Below, piece after piece: positions 22,395 through 33,700 of a stretch of 64,000 nucleotides of DNA. The notes below the pieces were generated by a model, which saw only the letters and a program-made list of their open reading frames with translations, made no database searches and was not told where the DNA came from. Location of the stretch: NCBI GenBank assembly GCA_013397795.1, contig VZTJ01002455.1, positions 402,337-466,336 of the forward strand. Direction: 5' to 3'. The translations under genes were made by a program, and so were the position numbers. Within the stretch, counting starts at the first letter, position 1; each line of letters starts with the position of its first letter. Origin of the DNA: Orthonyx spaldingii. Its lineage: Eukaryota; Chordata; Aves; Passeriformes; Orthonychidae.

Positions 22395-25300
22395 TCACAG
22401 CATCGTCTCCAGCTCCTTGTTGGGGTTGGGGTTGGGGTGACACCGCGTCAGCTCTGTCGCATCCCCCGTGCTTTCCCCCCGGGGTTTCTGGCTCATTTCC
22501 TGGGCGGGGCAGGGCAGGAGCTGGTCCGAGGCGCCGGAGCTGGGGATGTAGCCGGGCAGGCGGGGCCGGGCCGGCAGCAGCAGCAGCCCCCGGGGGCCGC
22601 CCGCCCCCCGCCCCGCCAGGCTGGTGCTGCAGCTTTGGGGGGCCTGGGACCCCGGCCCGGCGCAGCAGCAGCTCCCGGGGCGCGCCTGCTGCCCCAGGTC
22701 CAGCGCCAGCAGCCTCCGGAAATGCGCTTTCTTGATCTCGGCCTGCACCTGGGAGAGCAGAGGGGGCTGCTGTGCCCAGAGACAGCAAAACTGCCTCGCC
22801 TTGCCTCGTCTCGCCTTGCCTTCATTTTCCCTTCATTTTCCCTTCAATTTCCCTTCATTTTCCCTTCAATTTCCCTTCTTTTCCATTTCCCTTCCCTCCC
22901 CTTCCCTCCTCTTCCCTGCCCTCTTCTCTTACCTTCCTTTCCCATTCCTTTTTTTCCCTGCAAATCCTACTGAGAGGGATGGATCCAAGCTTTTTGCTCT
23001 GGTTATCCCAGTCTGGGGCTGCAGGTTTGCCTTCCCTGACCCTAAAGAGGCTGGAACGGGGAGCTCAGCTCCTCACTCTTCCCACTTACCTCCCCATTGC
23101 AAAAGCAGTAGATGAAAGCCACAAAGAAACCCTGCCAAGAGACCAAAAGAGGTGGACTTTGAGGTCCCTGAGCCTCCCTGGGTGAACATCCCTCGGTGCT
23201 CGGAGGCAGCCCCGTGCCAACACACCTGGGAGGAGTTAAAGAGCATCTCGTAGTGCATCTGGATCTGCCACAGGAGCCCGGAGACCTCGGTGTAGGGCAT
23301 GGCCATGAACACCACGTAGTGGACTCCGAAAAGCGGCATCAGCACCAGCGTGGACTTGAGCAGCTTCCTGGAAGGAGAAACCTCGGGGGCGTTACCCAGG
23401 AGCCGCTGGACAGCCCCGGCCCCGCAGGGTCCGGGCTGCAGAGGGGAGCAGGAAGAACTCAGGACTCCAGAGCTTCAATCCAGCACTGGCTGGCATTCTC
23501 CTGCCCCCCTTCCTCACTCCTCCAGCCCTTTCTACACCTCTGCTCCTCCTCCACAGCCTCTGGGAGCCGCCCTGGCTGACCAGGCAGGACGGGAGGGTTG
23601 GTGCTGCCAGCACTTGCCTGTACTGCTGCCGGGGGTCCAGCTTGCCCGTGGTGGTCTCCCAGAGCTTGGAGGCCAACACCCGGACGATGTTGAGGAAGAG
23701 GAAGAAGTTCACCTACAACAAACACCCGCGGTGGTGATGGTGCCCACAGCGACCTGGGGTCTGCCCCAGGAGCCCTCAGGGACAGGGACAGGCAGCTCTG
23801 GGTGAGGTGAGGTGAGGCAGGGACAGGGCGGTGATGCCGTGGTCAGAGCAGGAGGGAGCAGAGCCCTTTGATCCCTCTGGGCCCTTCTGGGTGCCAGAGT
23901 GACCAGGACAAAACTCCAGTGACCACAAGGGAACTGTTCTGGTCTCTATCAATCCACTTTCCCCAAAGGAAATTGGGAGGTTCGTGCACAGGGTTCTTAC
24001 CACGACGGCAGCCAGGATGGGGACCTGATAAATCCACTTCATGTTCCCCGCACTGAGGTCCCAGCACCTGATGAGACCAGTAAAGAAACTCCTTGGAGAA
24101 ACCTGACATCACTGGGAAAGTAAATTGCCAGCTGATGGCTCCCTGCACCCCCAACCACCCCAGCACCCCATCTGCCACCCTTCACCCCCTGGGTGGGCTT
24201 TGTGTAAATCTCGAGCTGTAGCTACAAGCACTTGTAACTGTCATGGTGGGGCAAAGCAGGTTGAAATGAGCATTAATATTCCTGAGGGCTCCATGACCAC
24301 CTCATCCAAACTCCTCCTGTTCATGTGGTGACCTTTCTCCTTTTAGAATGCCTCACTCCAGAATGTGCCCTTTGGCATCCATCTCTGTGCTGTTTATTGA
24401 TCAATTTATGCTGCCAACCTGCAGAACAAAACCACCATCACTCTGCACTACTGACAATTCTACGAACAAGCCTTGAATGCAGTGTTCCCTCCTCTTGTTC
24501 TTTTTGGAAAATTTTCATTTCCAAGAAGCTCTGGTGCCCACAGATACGTTGCTGGCATTTGCAGCCCCTCTTCCCCTCCCGAGGCCTTGGGGAAGGCGGG
24601 TGTACGTACTGTGTGTCCGCCAGCGAGGCCCTGACGCTGGCCCAGACGGACACAAACACAGCAGGGAGACCTGGAGGGGCAGAGCCACAGTGAGGAGCAG
24701 GGTTGAAGCATCACTTTTGCAGATCAAACCAGTTCCTGCATCCCACTGCCCTGCCCTGGGCGCTCGGTGCTGCTCAGCCATGGCCGATGCCGCAGCTCCC
24801 GGGACCACGGCCGGGGCTGGGTCTGTGCTCACCCCAGCCGATGATGATGAGGACCCACAGGTAGTTCTTGTTGGACAGGAAGGCCATGAAGATCAGGCTG
24901 TGCAGGTAGAGACCTTCCACCAGGATCCAGTAGTGGTTGGTGGCCAGAAAATAGAGGAAGAGAGTCACTACCACCTTGCAGCCAACCTGTGGACACGGGG
25001 AGATGCCAGTGTCAGGCTGGTCCCCAAAAGCAAAACCTGGTGGCTTTTGCTTCCTGGTCACCAAAACCCAGCTGTGCCCCATGTTCTTCTTGCAGAGAGC
25101 TACATCTCCCCTGGGATATTCCAGCATCTTCTTTCCCACAGGACAGGTATTCCCTGTACACAGGCCAAGGTATTCTGTGGCACCAGGACAGAGAGGGGCT
25201 GGGCGGAGCCAAAGGTGGACCTTCATCCCCCTCCCCCTGAGCAGCACAGGCCCAGACTGGGAGGATCCCCAGCGCATCCCATTGCATCAGGGCTCCTAAA

Positions 25301-27848
25301 TCCCCCTCTCCCCCATCCACCACTTGCCAGGTGGCCCCGTTGTGCTGGCAGGGGACCCCTGAAATCGTCCTCCCGCATCCTGTCGGTGTCGCTGGGCCCT
25401 GAGCCTGAGTAGAGCACCATGTCCTTGACGAAGATGCTGAGGGCCCGGCAGATGAAGGAGGTGAAGAGGTGCACGTGGATGTAGTTCCGTGTGCAGTGCA
25501 GGCGCCTGCGGAGAAGGGACGTGACACGAACCCAGCCCCAGCTGCCCAACCAGCTCCTCACACCTGGGCTCAGGGAATGGGGGGTCCCAGAGTGGGGCGT
25601 CAGCCTTCCCCGTGGGCACAGAAACCAGAGCTGGGAGCAAGCGGGGTGTCCACACTGCCCGAGAGCAGGGTGAGGCAGATCAGGAGCTGGTCACACTGCG
25701 GGTGTTTGGGGCTGTTTGTGCTGGGTCTGGGGTTGTTCCCATTCCTTTGGGGGCTGCCCCCGCTCAGGGCTCAGGTGTGTGTGGGCAGTGGGATGAGGAG
25801 GGTTCTCCCACACAGGAGGGGCTTTGGCCTCTCCTTACTTGAAGTAGGAGAGGATGCAGACAGCGACGATGAGGGAGGCCAGGGAGATGGAGTAGCCCAC
25901 GGTGTACATCAGGTGCAGACGGTCAAACACCTCCTGGAAGAGAAGGACTGAGCTCCAGCTCCCTGCCAGAGCACAGGGGGAGCAGGGCTGCCTTGAGGAG
26001 CGGACAGGGAAGAGCCCCCTGCCCCCAGCACTTCCCCTGGCCTTTGCTTCATCCGTCCCTGGCCCCCATCCCCACCCCTTTCCCAAACAAGGTCACCTTC
26101 TCGCGGCTCCGGCTCTCGGAGGAGAAGAGCAGGGCACACTCCGTGTAGTTGGCCCAGGTCTTGTTGATGCTGAGAGCCATGGCCCAGGTCCCGTAGGCAC
26201 TGCAGTACCTGTAGGCGTGACCTGGGGACAGCAACGGCCACCGTGGCAGCAGAAGGGCCCGCGGGAAGCCCAGACATGTCCCTGCTCCCTGGCCTGGCAG
26301 CAGGGTGAGGTCACTCTCTGCCAGGTACAGACTTGCCTTTGTGGTTGAAGTCATAGATGTAGTCGGGGCAAGGCACTGACACCTCCTGGCTGGGGGAGCC
26401 CCTGGGCCAGCAGATGATCCCGTCCCACTCCGGAGGGCAGCTGGGGTCTGGCCAAAGAGCAAAGACACATCTCACATCTCCAGTCAGGGCCTCAGCACAA
26501 CCTCTGGCTTCCCCAGGTGTGTGCTGGAGTAGGGGGAGGAAAATGCTGCCACAGATCCCCTGAGGCTGCAGAGAGGGAGAAGCTGTAGGGGGACAGAGAG
26601 GGGGACACATCCCACCTCTTCCAGATGGGGCAACACCCCTCCACAGCTCTCGTTTGTGGTGTGCACGGAGCTGTCTGGAAGGTGCTGGAGCCAGTGCTGG
26701 CTCCTCGGGGTGATGGTTGCACCCAGAGCACACAGAGTGCCACGAGCTCCACAAAGCCCCAGGAGCTGGGTGTCCTCAGCCCCATCCCGCTCCCATCAGA
26801 GGGGATACCATTCCCCACCAGGGCTGGCTGACCCAAGCACAGGGGAGTGACAATACCTTTGATCTTCTCCAGCTGGGCCTTTATGTCCCTCTGACACTTT
26901 TCCTTGGCCTCCACCAGGAGATAGATCTGCTCTTCTTTTGTGAGGACATCGTCGGGATCGACCTGCCCAGACAAAACCCAAGTGACAACCCCTTGGCTCA
27001 AGTCATGGCATGGCCATGCTCTCCCAGCCCTGTCCAGGAGAGTCAGGTTTGGGTGCTTTTGGGTAGATTCAACAACACAGGGAAGAAAAAAAGCTCTTCC
27101 TGCCTTCCTGTTCTCATTTCTTCCTCTTCCAAGGCCGGTGCTGACCCCAAGCTCCCTCCCACCCTTTCCATGGTCATTTCTTTAGAGCCAGGATGAGGAC
27201 ATAGCTTTGGAAGTGAAAAGAGCCAGGATGCAGAGGGGTCACTGTCCCCAGACTGCCTGCAGTGAACACAGCCAAATCTGGCCCCAGAGAGGAGATCCAG
27301 GACTCCCGTCCATGCTCCTCCCCAAACCAGCACCTGGGTGGGTGGATGGGGAGCTGGTGAGGGATGTGGGGCAGGAGAGGCACCCCGGGGGTGCATCAGC
27401 ACGATGGGGGCCTGGCTGTGGGAGTCCTCCTGGCTGTGCCCAGCTCTGCCCTCGCCGCACCCCTCCAGCCCCTCCTGCGCTGCTCGTAAACCGCCCGCTC
27501 CGCTCCCCCGGCACCCCCGAGGCACTGACCCCTGCCCTGGCCGTGTCCAGGAAATGGAAAAGGCATCACTCTGCAGTGCCTCCATGGCTGCTGGAAAGCT
27601 TTTAGCAGGAGTGGAGAGAGCGGAGATGCTCTCCCGTCCTGCCCAGCAGCTCTGCAGAGCAGGATGTGAGCCGGGAGCACACCCAGCCCCGGCCGGCCCG
27701 GTGGCACAACCACCAACACTGAAAGCCAGGAGAGAGGGACCGGAGGAGCCCCCGGGCCACGCAGACTTACCAGAGCCCACGCCGAGCCCAGGAGGCAGCA
27801 GCAGAGCAGAGTCACCACGATACCTCCCAGGGGGCCAGACGCCTCCAT
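22395..27848 (-). CDS. PTH3R: Parathyroid hormone receptor, PTH3R type (class B1 GPCR)
   Basis: A Gs-coupled receptor for PTH/PTHrP-like peptides at the plasma membrane. Exons (minus): 27848-27771, 26962-26857, 26447-26337, 26221-26097, 25933-25839, 25505-25328, 24986-24833, 24670-24610, 24067-24001, 23712-23618, 23367-23226, 23131-23090, 22748-22395; 1608 nt, 535 residues. The start has an ideal context (GCCACC-like, ATGG). Residues 1-25 are a signal peptide. The hormone-binding domain has the six family cysteines (49, 65, 74, 88, 105, 127) and two N-glycosylation sites (NKT 118, NYT 123). Seven membrane segments follow, with RRLHCTRNYIH-like (KRLHCTRNYIH), FLYFLATNHYWILVEGLYLH and FGVHYVVF blocks. 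It lacks the disordered extra exon (E2) of PTH1R; VDPDDVLTKEEQIYLL resembles PTH1R/PTH3R more than PTH2R. The E2 absence and the location favour PTH3R; PTH1R is the alternative. The end ETML is a PDZ-type ligand. Introns 3, 6 and 10 use GC donors. Confidence 0.85.
22819..22975. repeat. Polypyrimidine tract with 11-bp tandem repeat, PTH3R intron 12
   Basis: The plus strand is nearly pure C/T for about 150 bp inside a 341-bp intron. Its left half holds five to six copies of an 11-bp unit, TTTTCCCTTCA, with small variants; the right half is irregular CCCTTCC runs. On the transcript strand this is a long purine tract. Confidence 0.85.
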
Positions 27849-30495
27849 GGTGCCACCGTGTCACTCGGATGGGGACTCCGGGGACCAGAAGCGCTGGCAG
27901 AGGTGGAGAGCGCTGGTGAGTTCAGCAGGACAGAGCATCTTCTGGGAGCACCTTCCTGGCCACCAGCCCCGCTGAGGTGAGGTGGCAGTGGGGGCACAGC
28001 CCGTTCCTGGGAGCTCAGGGCTGGCTGAGTCCCCTGTCCCTGTTGGCACTGGCCCTGCAGGGCTGTAGGGATCTGCTCACAGGCTCTCCAGGCAGGGGGT
28101 TTCTCCCCCCACCATGCTTGATCCTATTCCCTCTGTGTCTCGCCTGCTTTAAGCAGCTCCGGGAGCGTGTGCAAACAATTCCCGTTCAGATGGGGATGGC
28201 AGAGGTTTATTGGCTTAGCCCAAGGTGCTAAAATCCTCTTCATTCAAGGCAGATTCCTCTTCTCTTTTCAGAAACTTCCCTCACTGCCTGGTGGCTCATT
28301 TTTCAGCTGTCACAACATTCCCCCACTGCCCCCATGCTCCTGAGTCCCCTCCAGCCCCAGACTAGTCCCAAGGAGCTGAAGGAAGGTGGGGAAAATCCCA
28401 GCGAGGTGGCTGGAGGCAGGGAGGCAGAGGGTGCAAGCACGTGAGCAGCACCTCGAGCTGATGCTCCTGCGATGGGATGTCTTTCAGGCAGACGCCAGTT
28501 TAACCCTTTTCCTTCTCTGGGGGCTGGGACGTGTTTGGGGGAGATGTGCTGGGATTTGTGCTGCTCCCCCAGGCACCTGCAGTGACCTCAGGGCAAATCT
28601 GCATTCGGAGACGGGCTGGAGGCTCCATCCTGGGGCAGGGGGTGGAGGGAGCAGCCCCCCAGATGGGTCCCACACCGTCAGAGCTGGTCCCACTGCAGCT
28701 GTCACCATCCCTTGTCACCTGCATCCCCCTGGGATGGCCCCAGGGCTGTCCCCTGCCTTGCAGGGTCACGTTGATGCCCAGCTTGCTCCCACCACTCAGC
28801 CAGTTCCAACACCTTGTGACCCCCAGCAGCCCAAGCCTCCCCCTGGGAAAACGGGGCACGAAGAGGGGAGCCCTCTTTCCACAGGCAGGTTGTCATTAGT
28901 GGGATGAGGCTGGAATTCAACAGCCCAGTGCCAAATCCCTGGAACAGCAGCTCCCAGCCTGGGCCCCTCCCTTGGCCCATGTAATCCATGTCCAGACACA
29001 GCTCTTGCTCTCTCTGGAAGTGTCCCAATCCTGCACAGAGCAGCAGAGCCCCCGGAGCCTCCCTGGGGGCTTTCCTGGCAAGGCAGCTCATCCTGGTTCC
29101 AGCCACGAGCCCCCGTGGCTGCGTGGTGAGGGTCAGAGTCCTGCTGGGCTCCCGTGGTGAGGGAAGGCCGAGGGAGCACCACAGGTCCCATGACAGGGCT
29201 CAGGAGGGGCTGCTGCTCCTGCTGATGGAATCAGACAGCAAAACAAGCCCCGCAGTGGCCATCAGCTGAAGATCAAGGAGGGGCTGGGGACATCGTTGGC
29301 AGCTGCCTGTCCCCACCGCCTGGGCCGTGGCGTGGGTGTGACACCAGCTCTGCCAGCGGCTCCTCGGGATGCTGCACGGGCAAGCGAGGCATAAACAGTC
29401 AAACTGCACCATGAGTGTTTTCTGAAGCCTCTGCTGGGTCTGATTTCTGAGCCAGGAGCTGCCAGGGAGTGAGGATGGAGTTAAGGTGAGGTTATTTTGG
29501 AGTCGGATGGATGCTGAGGGGGAGGCAGCTCAGGGGCAATTTGATTCCCTTGATTTCCCAGGCGAAACCTGACCCAGGCTCTGAGTTCACACTTAGCAAA
29601 ACACATAGGGGTTTTTTTGCTAAATGACTTGTTATATTCTAGAGAGCTCTGGAAAGCAACGATTGCAAATGACACCCATCCAACCCATCAGATGAAGGCA
29701 CACAGTGAATTCCCAGCCGTGTGTGGCTGCTCCCTCCTCCTGAATGACCCCCGTAACTCCTCCTGTGCCCTGGTGCCCCACACATCTTGTTTAAGTTGAT
29801 GTTTTAGAATGTCTCAGTATAACCCTCAAGCCCCATTTTCTGGGATGCTGAACTCCCACGAGTTCTGTGCCTCTCGTGGGTCTTCAAACGGTTGGGAGAG
29901 GAGGGCAAGAGCAGGAGCATCTCCCAACCAGAGCCTGCCCAGCACCTGGAGAGGAGCCAAAAGCAGACCCCATCTGCCCTGCAGGTTTTGGAGGTGCTTG
30001 GGATGGGTGGTGCAAGGCTGGGAAAGATTTGTGCTGATGAATTCAGTTGTGGCTTTGGCCATCACTTGTGTTTCCTCATCAGCCATCCTGAGGGAGGTGA
30101 GCACCTACATCGGGCACAAGCTCAGCCCTGGGGAGAGACTGGGGCAAAGCAGACCGCGAGCAGGAGGCCAAGGGAGGGTTCAGAGGGTTCTGAGTGCCTT
30201 TGAAGCAGCACTTCATAAATCCTGGTCTTACAAGGGCTCTGCAGCGCTGGCCCTCGCAGTCCTGCCTGCACACAGGCGGTTTCCCCGTGGGTATTGTGGC
30301 AGGTTTAGCAGCCATCCCGTTGCTATTTTCTTGCCAGGCCCCCGTGGCCATTCGCGTTTCGGTTTCAGTGATCACTTAGCAAGCAGCCCCCATGCAGCCC
30401 ACCCGGTGCAGGTGCTGGAGGGGGACATGTCCCCCCTTTTGCAGCAGGGAGGGGAGGGGGGGGGCGGCTGGTGGCTTCGCGGAGCCGGGAGCCGA
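27849..30495. other. Intergenic, between the 5' ends of PTH3R and MYL4
   Basis: The two genes diverge here over about 2.7 kb. The sequence is GC-rich without a strong CpG island. Upstream noncoding exons of PTH3R may lie here, as in other PTH receptor genes, but I cannot place them. Open frames on both strands show no recognisable domain. Confidence 0.5.
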
Positions 30496-30643
30496 TGACA
30501 ATGGGCAATTGTCAAATTGGGGCCCCTCTCGTTTGAGTTTTCTTCCTTTTATAGTAAGTAGCAGTTGCTCCAGCAGCCGGCCTGCCCCTCCAGGGTGAGC
30601 ACTGGGCTCCGTATAAAAGGGAAGCAGCAGCCTTTGCCTTTCA
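30496..30643 (+). promoter_or_regulatory. MYL4: MYL4 core promoter with TATA box
   Basis: TATAAAA at 30612-30618 lies 90 nt before the MYL4 ATG, which predicts a start site near 30643 and a 5' UTR of about 65 nt. Upstream are an inverted CCAAT (ATTGG, 30515-30519), a CArG-like element CCTTTTATAG (30545-30554, one mismatch to CC(A/T)6GG) and an E-box CAGTTG (30562-30567). A short inverted repeat GACAAT/ATTGTC spans 30496-30512. SRF and E-box sites fit a striated-muscle gene, but their use is inferred. Confidence 0.75.
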
Positions 30644-30707
30644 TCCCTCCGTTCCTTCCCTGGCTGGGCGGCAGGACTCAGCCCGCACCTCCGCGAATCC
30701 CGGCGCG

Positions 30708-33700
30708 ATGCCGCTCAAGAAACCCGACCCGAAGAAGGAAGCGGCCAAAGCAGCTGCAGGCTCGGAGCCTGCCTTCGATCCCAAGAGCGTGAAGGTGAGT
30801 GAGGGATGAAGACGTCACCGTGTTTCTCCGTGCCTGTCATCCGCCAGGCACACGCGATGCAAAGCGCTGTGCAGATGGCATTAGCCAGGCTGCAAGCCAG
30901 CCTTGGGAGGGGAAAATTATCTGATTGTGTGGATGCAGCAGGCTGGGAGAGATGCTGGGGGGATGTCTCAGTCCTCCCCACCCAGCCCTGCCCAGCACTC
31001 ACCGGAGGGAGGGAACCAGGACAATGCCCCTGGAGCTCCGGCTGCAGAGCTGAACCCCCAGCTCCAGCTGAGACCCCACGTCGGGGCCCCAGCAGCAACA
31101 AAAAGCTTCTCTGCCACCCACTGTCTCCATCCTGAAGTATTTTGTTGCCTGCATTGCCTCCTCCACATAAGAGCATCCTTTATCCAACGGCTCCACAACA
31201 GGAGCTTGCTTTTTCCCTGATTCCTCGGGATACTCACATTTTTAAGCCAGAGCTGTGGCAGGAGAGTTACTAAGAGCAGGCTCAGCATGGAGGCTGTTTA
31301 ATCACTTGAACTTGCGATCAGGCCTTAAAATAACAGCCTTTCCACCCAAAATAGTCCTGACTGTGGTCTGAGCATCCCTCCTGCCTGCCCACCCTGCTGC
31401 TGCCAGCTGTGCTCTCCACAGGGATCTCAGCTCCACAGCGAGGGCAGAAGCAGTTGGGGACATGGCACAGTTATGGGACAGGGCATGGATACAGCCCCCT
31501 ACCCCGAGCTGGGCAGGGAGAGGTCCAGAGGGAGAGCCCCTTTGCTCCCCCAGCAGTAGCACACCTCTCATGCCCGGCTCTGCTCCCTTCTCTTTACAGA
31601 TTGAATTCACAGCAGAGCAGATTGAAGGTAAGTGCTGAGTTCAGCTTCTCTCCGAGGTGGCTTTAGAAATGGGGAATCCTTTTTCCAGGTAGTTTTTCAC
31701 CACAGATGCGAGAGCTGAGGCCCCACACATCAAATCCCCTCTTGGGGGAAAGACCAGCAGGCTCCAGAGCCTGGCAGGGAAAAGGTATTTTTCATTCATG
31801 GTGTGAGATGCAGCCTGGGTCAAAGTCAGGGATTCTGGTGGGAGGAGCAGCCTCTGGTAACACAGGGACAGCCCCAGAGAGTGGCAAAGGGGATAAGCAG
31901 GGATGTCCTGCAGCAAAGCCAGCTGCTGAGGGTGCAGGCATCCAGGAGGTCACCCAGCCAGCTCTGCAGAGGTGACAAAACCTGCTTGAGCAGCCAAGTG
32001 ACTCGTCCAAGGAGTCTGGCAAACCTCAGCCCGCATTGCTCAAGCTCACTTGGGGCTGTGACTCCTTCAGAAGGCACAGCATGCACGTGTCCATCCCTGT
32101 CCCTCCCCCGCCTGCCAGGCACGACGTGCTGGGGTGGGAACGGGGCCACCCCGAGCTCTTCTTCCCGGCAGAGTTCAGAGAAGCCTTCGGGCTGTTTGAC
32201 CGGACGCCGGCGGGGACGATGCAGATCAGCTACGGGCAGTGCGGGGACGTCCTGCGGGCGCTCGGCCACAACCCCACCAACGCAGAGGTCCTCAAGGTGC
32301 TGGGCAAGCCCAAGCCAGAAGGTGACAGCAAGCTGGGGACAGGGTGGGACAAGCAATTCCTGTGCTCCCTGGCAGCAAGGAGAGGGTACATTCCCTGCGG
32401 GAAGAACCCTGCAAGGTGAAGGGACTGGGAAGGGAATTATGCAGACAGGCTTCATTCCTGTGTAATTCCTGCACTCCCCTTCCCCATACTGTGGATGATG
32501 ACATACGGGATGGGCAGTCCTCACACAGGAATGGTGGCAAGGGATGCTTAGCACACCTTATCCTGAACTGGTGCAAACTGGTATAACCTGACCAGTCCCA
32601 GTGCGGCCACATTACCGTGGTGAAAGACAACCCACCTGATGGCTCCATTTTGGGCTGATATCAGGGGTCTCTGTGCAGTCTCTCGATGTCAATACTTTAT
32701 TCCTCATATGGATCTTCCAATCTCAAGTCTAATATAACACTTCCATCTCCTCGTGGGGCTTCTCCCCTGTGTTCTGATGGAAAAGAGACCAAGAAAGTTA
32801 ATCAGGAGGCTGAATTCAGCCCCACGAGGTTCATCTCTGACCCCGTCTCCTCCCCTTCCAGAAATGAACACGAAGATGCTGGACTTTGAGACCTTCCTCC
32901 CCATCCTGCAGCACTTCACCCGCAACAAGGAGCAGGGCACCTTCGAGGACTTTGTGGAAGGGCTGCGTGTCTTCGACAAGGAGGGCAACGGGATGGTCAT
33001 GGGGGCTGAGCTGCGCCATGTGCTGGTCACGCTGGGTACGGGCTGGCCCGGGGGGGAGCAGGGCACGGGCCCCAAGCTCTTTCTGGGCAAGGGGCTCAGG
33101 TAGCTGGCTGCTCTCACCTATCACAGAGAGCCTTTTCACCCTCAGGCTCTTTGAGGAGTCAATGACTCCTGAGCGTGTGGCCTTTTCCACCTTACGCCAC
33201 AGCTTCATGCATGGTCCAGGCAGGATGGAGACTCCAGAACATCCTCAGTTATCAGGCAACAGTTGCAGTGTGGTCCTCTCTCCACAATCTCCCACCAGCA
33301 TTCCTCAGCAGTGGCACACAGCTCTTCTTTAATCCCCTTCTCCTTCCTCTGGTGTCTTTGGTTACCTGGAAGAAGGACAGGAAGGTCCTGGCAGGCTAAA
33401 ATCCTTCCCCTCACCTCTCGTCCTCCTCTTCCAGGAGAGAAGATGACGGAAAGCGAGGTGGAGCAGCTCATGGCAGGGCAGGAAGATGCCAATGGCTGTA
33501 TCAACTATGAAGGTAGGAGCAAGAGATTCCCATCGGGGCCGTCTGTCTTGTCTTAGGGTGCAAAATGCATCCTCTGCAAGGGCTCTGGCAGGACTCGATC
33601 TTAATGGTCCTTTGCAGCCTTAATGATTCCATGATTCTGTGACATTGGTGATCACTGGAAGGGAGGTGTGGACCACCCTCCAAAGCCTTTCCAAAAAAGC

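Noticed and set aside
21852..22788. Several 100-200 codon frames around the PTH3R last exon
   Set aside because: They are shadows of the GC-rich final exon and its UTR in other frames, without splice support.
23605..23617. PTH3R exon 10 ending QYRQ at gtgctg
   Set aside because: Phase 0 here would shift the following exon, which must read R-KLLKSTLVLMPLFG. The AG|gcaagt junction restores it.
25302..25327. Extending PTH3R exon 6 through gtggtg (donor after GCA A)
   Set aside because: It ends in phase 1, but the next exon must begin in phase 0 to read VGCKVVVTLFLYF, so the frame would break.
31803..32554. 220- and 242-codon frames over MYL4 exon 3
   Set aside because: They overlap a real exon in other frames and show no recognisable protein.
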